Source: Sipunculus nudus (taxonomy: Eukaryota; Annelida; Sipuncula; Golfingiida; Sipunculidae). Taken from it: a stretch of DNA of 64,000 nucleotides. Each line of letters opens with the position of its first letter. Position 1 is the stretch's first letter. The stretch covers positions 25,617,729 to 25,681,728 of the forward strand of contig CM049314.1 of the NCBI GenBank assembly GCA_026874595.1, given 5' to 3'. The notes beneath the pieces are model-generated. The model saw only the letters and a list, made by a program, of their open reading frames with translations. It ran no database searches and was not told the origin of the DNA. Position numbers and translations under genes: made by a program. Below are positions 58,612-64,000 of the stretch, piece by piece.

Positions 58612-59500
58612 TTTTAGCTCAGCTGACTTTCAGTCATGATGGGCTATAGCGATGGATCTTTGTCCATCGTCCTTCTGTCTGTCCGTCCGGCCGTCCATCC
58701 AGCCGTCCGGCCGGCCGTCTGTTTGTTAGTAGGGCACAAATCTTAACTGTAGGGGCTAGGGCCATGAACCCTATGCAGTCTTAGAGGTTCTAAAAAGATC
58801 TCCTTGCAAACCTAAAATTAGGTCACTGCGACCTATATTCTCAAAGTTATGGGGTGTGTTTGCACCCCCCAGAAATAATTTTTTTAGCCAAAATTTTCAT
58901 CCCAAACCTTCCATCTTTCAAATACAGCTCACCTACCAACAGGGGAAGAACCATAATTATTTTGAGGTCACAAGGTCAAAGGTCAAGGTCACAGAACCAA
59001 TTTCTTTGAAAAGCCTGTGGATGCATTTTAAGCCAAACCTTTCATCCCAATTATTTGATCTTTCACATATAGCTCACCTACTAAGATGGAGAAAAATCCT
59101 ATAGATGTTGAGGTCACAAGGTCAAAGGTTAGGGTCACAGGATCCACTTCTTTGAAAAGGTTGTGGACAAATTTCAAGCTAGACCCTTTGATTCCAAACC
59201 TTTCAGCACTGATATCGCTTCTCTTCCAACAGGGGTAAAGACCTGTTGATTTTGAGGTCAAAGGTCAAGTTCACAGCACCCTCTTCTTGCGTGGAGTCAT
59301 TTATAGGCAAACTTTTCAATCTATACTTTTTATCTGTCATATATGGCTTACCTACCAATAGGGGAAGAAGCCTATTGATATAGAGTTCAAAAGGTCAAAG
59401 GTCAATGTTACAATATTGTTCTAAATGCTTGTGAACATATTTCAAGTGAAACTGTTCAACCCACACCTTCAGTCTTTCACATATGCCACATCTATGCATC
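58612..59500 (+). repeat. Dispersed repeat with internal 145-bp array
   Basis: Opens 'agctcagctgactttcagtcatgatgggctatagcgat', then many 'tccgtccggccgtcc' units. Internal units marked by 'catatagctcacctac' lie at about 58,927, 59,072, 59,217 and 59,346, each followed by 'gaggtcacaaggtcaaaggtcaagg'. Part of a larger element that may extend to 'gagcctcatgacc' near 61,050. Confidence 0.75.
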
Positions 59501-60180
59501 ACTCAATGTGATTCAAACTTCATATTTATGGGTCTTTTTGCATGGAGAATTAACTAATTGATTTTGAGGTCAGCTGGTCAGGAGGTTAAAGGTTGCAGGT
59601 CTAAGTTATTCACTCATTGGTTGCCAAGTAATTACACCCGGCCAGATGTAATTGGTTAGTAGTTACCCATCATTTAGAAAGAATCCAGTTGATATGTGGG
59701 CAAAAGGCCAAGGTCATAGGTCAGGTCAACTTATTTTGTAGACCATCTCTATTTTTCTTGTGTATATAAGCTTGCACTCCAACTGGTACATCTCACCGTG
59801 TGGCTGTAATTGTGAGTGACACTGGTGACATATGACTCCTTTTTGTATCAGGCTATTAAGTGATAAGGCTGAGTGATAAGTACCTCGTTACTGCATAACA
59901 AAACACTGTTGTTGGTATACTTCAGCCAGGAATTAACACTATGAGAGTATAGTATTAAGGTTTAGCTACTGATTTTATTAGATGATGGGAACATTTTGCA
60001 GTTTATTTGTTGGAATCATAGCAATAAACGTAGTTTTCTAGATATCTGAATATTTTTATATAAATCACCACATATAAAAGCAAGTGTTTGTTCTCATAAT
60101 ATGTGGATGTGTACTTGATTTAGGATGGCTTTATTTTATTACAAGACTCTTAGTCATGCTTTCTGCATTTCTTTTCTTTC
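59501..60180. other. Non-coding DNA, repeat-derived
   Basis: 'aggtcagctggtcaggaggttaaagg' suggests continuation of the same element; otherwise unrecognised. Confidence 0.4.
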
Positions 60181-60182
60181 AG

Positions 60183-60224
60183 GTTTTGCAGTTTACCAAC
60201 CCTGCTGATCCCATTGAAAAGTAA
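60183..60224 (+). CDS. Candidate terminal coding exon, unknown protein
   Basis: A long pyrimidine tract and acceptor (tttcttttctttcag, AG at 60,181-60,182) precede a frame reading VLQFTNPADPIEK and TAA at 60,222-60,224. AATAAA follows only 7 nt later (60,231-60,236). Acceptor, frame, stop and poly(A) signal in this order and spacing suggest a last exon. If it were joined directly to the ATG at 52,717-52,719 the product would be only 14 residues, so either other exons lie between or it belongs to another transcript. It lies in a region bounded by repeat-like ends, so chance is possible. I do not recognise the C-terminus. Confidence 0.3.
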   Translation, partial: VLQFTNPADPIEK

Positions 60225-60240
60225 AGTGATAATAAAATAT

Positions 60241-61070
60241 ATTGGACCTACACTTTTACATTTGCATATATATAAATCTGATATGAGCGCCTGAACATGC
60301 CTTTTGAATTGTTTTGGACTCTCATTACTGTAACATCATTTGGGAAATTTGCCCCAAGTTTGGTCTCTTATTGGAGGATGTGTGATATTAAATGTCAGAC
60401 TTGTCAGAAATCCATTTTGACTGCCAGTTAGCCACCTTAGAAATCCTTTTTTCAGTGCAGTTTCAGTAATTTTCCTTCAATTTTTGGTCCAATTTAGAGA
60501 ATGGTTGTTATCTGATTTCAGACCTGTCAGAAGTCCAAAATGGCCACCAGGCAACCATCTCTAAATTCCTTTTGATCATTTTATCTCAAGAACTGTTAAA
60601 GTGAAGGCAGTCAGATGTATATTAATGTAAACTTGCACAGGATTGGGTCAAATATTTCTTAATAAATATTATCATCATATATGAAAGTGCAGTACAGTTG
60701 GCTTGTATTGAATAAAAATTCATACAGAAGCACCTGTTTCTCAATAATTCCTGCATGGATTTCCTTGATTTTTTGCTATATATTTTGATCTTATATTTGC
60801 CCTTTGTGGTGTTCCTTTTGAGACTGACAGGTATCAAGTAAGCTATGGGAATAGTTCTGGATACCTTAACAATCATACATTTTCCTCAGACCATCAATTC
60901 ACTGTGTTTTAACCAGACATAGGTGATATATATTTCTGTTGTCGTAGAAAATTTCAACAAATTGGCAAATTGGTTCTTCAAAATTTGACTGGAAGTTGTG
61001 AATCTCAGCCCATGATGTCGCAGGTCATGCTTGGCAGCTGAGCCTCATGACCAATGGGTCACTTGTTTTA
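60241..61070. other. Non-coding DNA with two diverged repeat blocks
   Basis: 'cagacttgtcagaaatcca' near 60,393 and 'cagacctgtcagaagtcca' near 60,522 mark two diverged units of about 125 bp. A closing 'gcagctgagcctcatgacc' near 61,033-61,052 may be the far end of the 58,612 repeat. Confidence 0.45.
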
Positions 61071-61959
61071 TCATTATTTAGCAAATGAATCACAACCATA
61101 TAAGCCTCTGATGTCAATACTACCACACAGCAAATACTTTGATCCAAACCTTAAGTTGGAATGGGTGTTCTATTATGACTTGTATCATGACTCTCAGGCC
61201 TCTATCAGTTTACTCTAGCAATACATGTACACTGTAGCTATCACTTTACCGTGGTTATTTCAAGGTCTGAGAACTATAGAAGGAGTTTGTCCACTCACTG
61301 TTTCATTTTTCCTTATTATTATCTAAACTCGAGCTCTATGATAACTTGACATACACATTCTGAAAGCTAAAAAAATATTCTTTTCAGTATAATAGATATT
61401 ATTTTATGATTTCCCAAAACTTGTAGAATTTTTGCACATTTAAAAAAATGACTGGTTTTATGTATATTAATATAAAATTGATATATTAATGTTGTGTATG
61501 GTTCAAAACATTCCATTTTCACTATATTGAGTTATAAACATGCTTTCTAATGTTTATATTTTAATTTTTTGCCCATATTTAATAGGTAGCATTTTATAGG
61601 TGAAAATCTAAAAAATAAATAATTTTTTTTTTCATATTTAAAACTTAAACAGCAAAAAAATCATTTGAGTGTTAACACCTTAATTAGGAAAAAGATGTCT
61701 AGAGGTTTTATCCTGTATTTTAGTATGGTGGCATGAGAAATTCTGCAGCTGTTACAAGTATGCTGAAATAAATGATCAATCAATTTTTTCAAATAACTGA
61801 AAATTTTAAAATATTTTAAATCTAAATAAAATTTTCCATTATCAGAGAACCCTAACTTCCCATACACCAACATAACAAATGTTTTCAGCTTTCAGAATTT
61901 GTATATATCAAGGGGACTCAGACCAGCAGCTTGTAAAATATTAAGGGAAAACTAAAATC
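61071..61959. other. Non-coding DNA, nothing recognised
   Basis: AT-rich, CpG-poor, no features. Confidence 0.4.
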
Positions 61960-61967
61960 ATGTTTAT

Positions 61968-62370
61968 TAGTGGTTTGCCATTTAATCAATAAAATCAATG
62001 ATTGGACATTTTCTTTAAAATCAATTTAACTGATTGCATCATTGCATAATCAATTAAAATGATTATGTATGCACATGCAAAGAATCTAATCCTGGCATAG
62101 ATGTACGAACACAAAATAAAGAACTGCATCATAATAGAATCTTGCTCAGCCAACAATCATCCAACGGAAAGTCGTCCTAGCTTGGATGTAGTCAGATTGA
62201 TGCCTCTATAAGAAATACCAATGTGAGACTATTAACTGCGGGATCAATATTTTAGGTCCAAAAATACAGCAGATTCCAAGGTAATATAGAAAGTTCCTTT
62301 AACAATCGGTCATCAGTCGTTTTTATTTTTCAATCCTCGATTATTATTTTGAAACCAATTCCTACCACTA
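61968..62370. mobile_element. hAT-type MITE with perfect 8-bp target duplication
   Basis: Ends TAGTGGTTTGCC and (inverted) TAGTGGTAGGAA. ATGTTTAT flanks both sides (61,960-61,967 and 62,371-62,378). The interior is AT-rich with 'aatcaat...attgat' inverted motifs. The length of 403 bp and the 8-bp duplication fit hAT. No transposase. Confidence 0.85.
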
Positions 62371-62378
62371 ATGTTTAT

Positions 62379-63560
62379 ACATGGTCGTGGACAGTTCTGA
62401 AGCTTGAAGTGATCTAAAGTGCACAATCGACCTTGTTTGAAGTACAGGTTGTGTTATGTGGGCTAGTCAAAGCAATATTGAGTCTTATAAAGGAAATTTA
62501 AAGCTTTAAATATAAGATCTAAATATAGAAAAAAAAAGAAGAATACAGTTCACACTCAGCAGTTTTTTTGTTGGAGCCAGTCAATTGGTCACATTAACAT
62601 AAGCTTCGCTCCCACTTTTAAGGTACATAAGCATTTGCAATGGTTTATCAATTATTTTATGTATTTTTTATATTATCTTGAAATCTTCTTTATACTAGTG
62701 ATTAAATTATTGACCCCTGTTAATAATCTGACATGTACATCCATATTCATAATGAAACGGTCAATCCACAAGCATCCAAGGTCAACTGAACCAAGCCAAC
62801 AATCATTCGCTGGCACTAGGTTCAGTTTTAATGCTGTTTGTTACTACAGTTGGTATATCTCTGACAGAATGATATTCTTTGCATGTGCATACATAACCTT
62901 TTTAATCAATTATGCAAAAATGCAATCCATTTAATCAATTTTGATAGAAAACAACCAATCATCAATTCATTCAATTAATCGGCACAGCACTTATGTATTG
63001 TCTCATGCTCTAAGTCTGTTGCGGCTGAATACAAAAGTTTTCAAGCAAACCATTCTGTCACATAAGCATACTGTCTCCGGTTCACCTGTTTTGTATGTAA
63101 TGTTATTGTTCTGTGTGTGAGTAAACACAGTCCATGAGCCTGTTTACAATCACAAGACTTAATGGCCAGAGGTCCTATTTTGTAAATTACTGACAATTCC
63201 CAACCAAGGGGATGTAACAGTAAAGAAAAAACACTTAAGAAACACTTGTTTGAAGCTTGGAAAATCTTGATTTGTTTAGTTGCCAAATTTGGCTACCAGA
63301 TGGCGCACATGCTATGTTGATGTTTTAGGGCAAAGATTACCCTCAGTGCAAGCTTTTTTGCATTTCTTGACAGGAGTAATGTTAGAAGAAAATGTTTGCA
63401 GAATGTAGATATCAAAATGGTTTAAGGAAGAAAAAACCACTCTATTTCATTTACATTTAACATACCTGTTATGTGAATAGGTCTCACAGGAGAGGTTTGA
63501 TGATTGGCCTGAAAGTGAGAGTACTGTAAATTTCTGGAATCTGAGATACCAAAGTATACC
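62379..63560. other. Non-coding DNA, nothing recognised
   Basis: Near 62,905-62,990 'aatcaatt' motifs end in 'aattaatcggcacagcact', which resembles one end of another hAT family; its partner end was not found. Confidence 0.4.
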
Positions 63561-63569
63561 AAGACTTCT

Positions 63570-63980
63570 GTGGCCTCTGTAGCTCAGAGGTAGAGCACAG
63601 GACTTAGAGCCAGGAGGTGGTGAGTTCAAATCCCAGTTGAGGAGAGGTGAGATTTTTCACTTTAGGCCCCCACCCAGGGTGAGTGCTCTGCAGGCTTAAT
63701 GGGAAGGCTGTACCCCACAGCCTTGTGTCACTCACAAAGGAGTGCATCTTTGGGAGGTTCCTTGGTGTTATAACACATCATTGGGAATCATAACACGCCC
63801 ATGACCTGTAGGAGAGTTACACACCAAGCCTGGTTGACACCAGGATATAAAAAAAAATGACAGGAAGCGAGTGCTACCACCATGTCACATAGTCCAAAAC
63901 CAAAATGGAACTCTGCAGATGTTAATACTTAGCTAAAAGGTAAGTCAGCATTTAAAAAATTGAGGTGGATACCTCCATAA
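63570..63980 (+). mobile_element. tRNA-derived SINE (family A), copy 3
   Basis: The head has an A box TAGCTCAGAGG and B box GAGTTCAAATCCC; the body matches the copies at 567 and 27,248. It ends in a small hairpin 'gaggtggatacctcc' and an A-run. Several CpG sites of copy 2 read TG or CA here (for example gagcgctc to gagtgctc, cctcgatg to ccttggtg), which suggests methylation-driven decay. Confidence 0.88.
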
Positions 63981-64000
63981 AAAAAATCCCAAGATTTAGG

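Larger units (their letters stand above)
52720..60182 (+). other. CpG-poor region, probable intron of a host gene
   Basis: CpG is scarce and TG/CA frequent throughout, consistent with past germline methylation as seen in invertebrate gene bodies. No coding exon is recognisable inside. It carries the repeats listed separately. Confidence 0.45.

Noticed and set aside
63570-63645. tRNA gene
   Set aside because: A and B boxes are present, but this is the head of a SINE family with a shared body and several copies; no proper cloverleaf with acceptor stem.

Overview
The window looks like intergenic and intronic DNA from a repeat-rich, AT-rich invertebrate genome, most likely a mollusc and possibly a bivalve. 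The evidence is indirect: many long (TA)n microsatellites, tRNA-derived SINEs, dispersed elements carrying 'gtctgtctgtccgtcc' and 'aaggtcaaggtcac' blocks of a kind I associate with molluscan genomes, intron-like splice signals, and no bacterial gene organisation. Most open frames are chance or repeat readings. Well-supported protein-coding sequence is limited to one intact retrotransposon (gag and pol), one decayed DNA transposase, and one exon of a SNTX-like (MACPF/CDC-related) protein.

Layout. 0-7 kb: a SINE copy on the minus strand, (TA)n tracts, the SNTX-like exon (minus, about 2.9-3.7 kb) and AT-rich DNA with short tandem duplications. 7.9-13 kb: a dispersed repeat, a 50-60 bp minisatellite, a CpG-containing promoter-like patch near 11.5 kb, a second SINE type and a diverged array of about 137 bp. 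14-25.5 kb: a cluster of degenerate, same-orientation duplications of a multi-kb unit, holding a TA-flanked MITE at 23.3 kb. 27-30 kb: a SINE with clear target-site duplication and an array of about nine 148-bp units. 31-35 kb: a TA-flanked TIR element, another tandem array and a possible small two-exon gene. 35.6-39.7 kb: a nest of insertions (old LTR fragment, then MITE, then pogo-like transposon). 39.8-40.6 kb: a hAT-type MITE with a perfect 8-bp duplication and an inverted-repeat element.

41.2-51.5 kb is a minisatellite split by two insertions. The second is a complete Ty3/gypsy element on the minus strand (43,355-51,170): two 397-bp LTRs that look identical, a 4-bp target duplication, a primer-binding-site candidate, a polypurine tract, intact gag, and pol in the -1 frame. 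A textbook T TTA AAC slippery heptamer sits just before the gag stop. Its Gag zinc knuckle has lost two cysteines, while a perfect CCHC knuckle lies in the C-terminal tail of Pol.

From about 52.4 kb to the right end the character changes. A short CpG-rich patch ending in a strong splice donor is followed by more than 11 kb of CpG-poor DNA with old-looking repeats. I read this as the promoter/first exon and the methylated body of a host gene on the plus strand, with a possible terminal exon at 60,183. All identity, period and CpG statements here are by eye.
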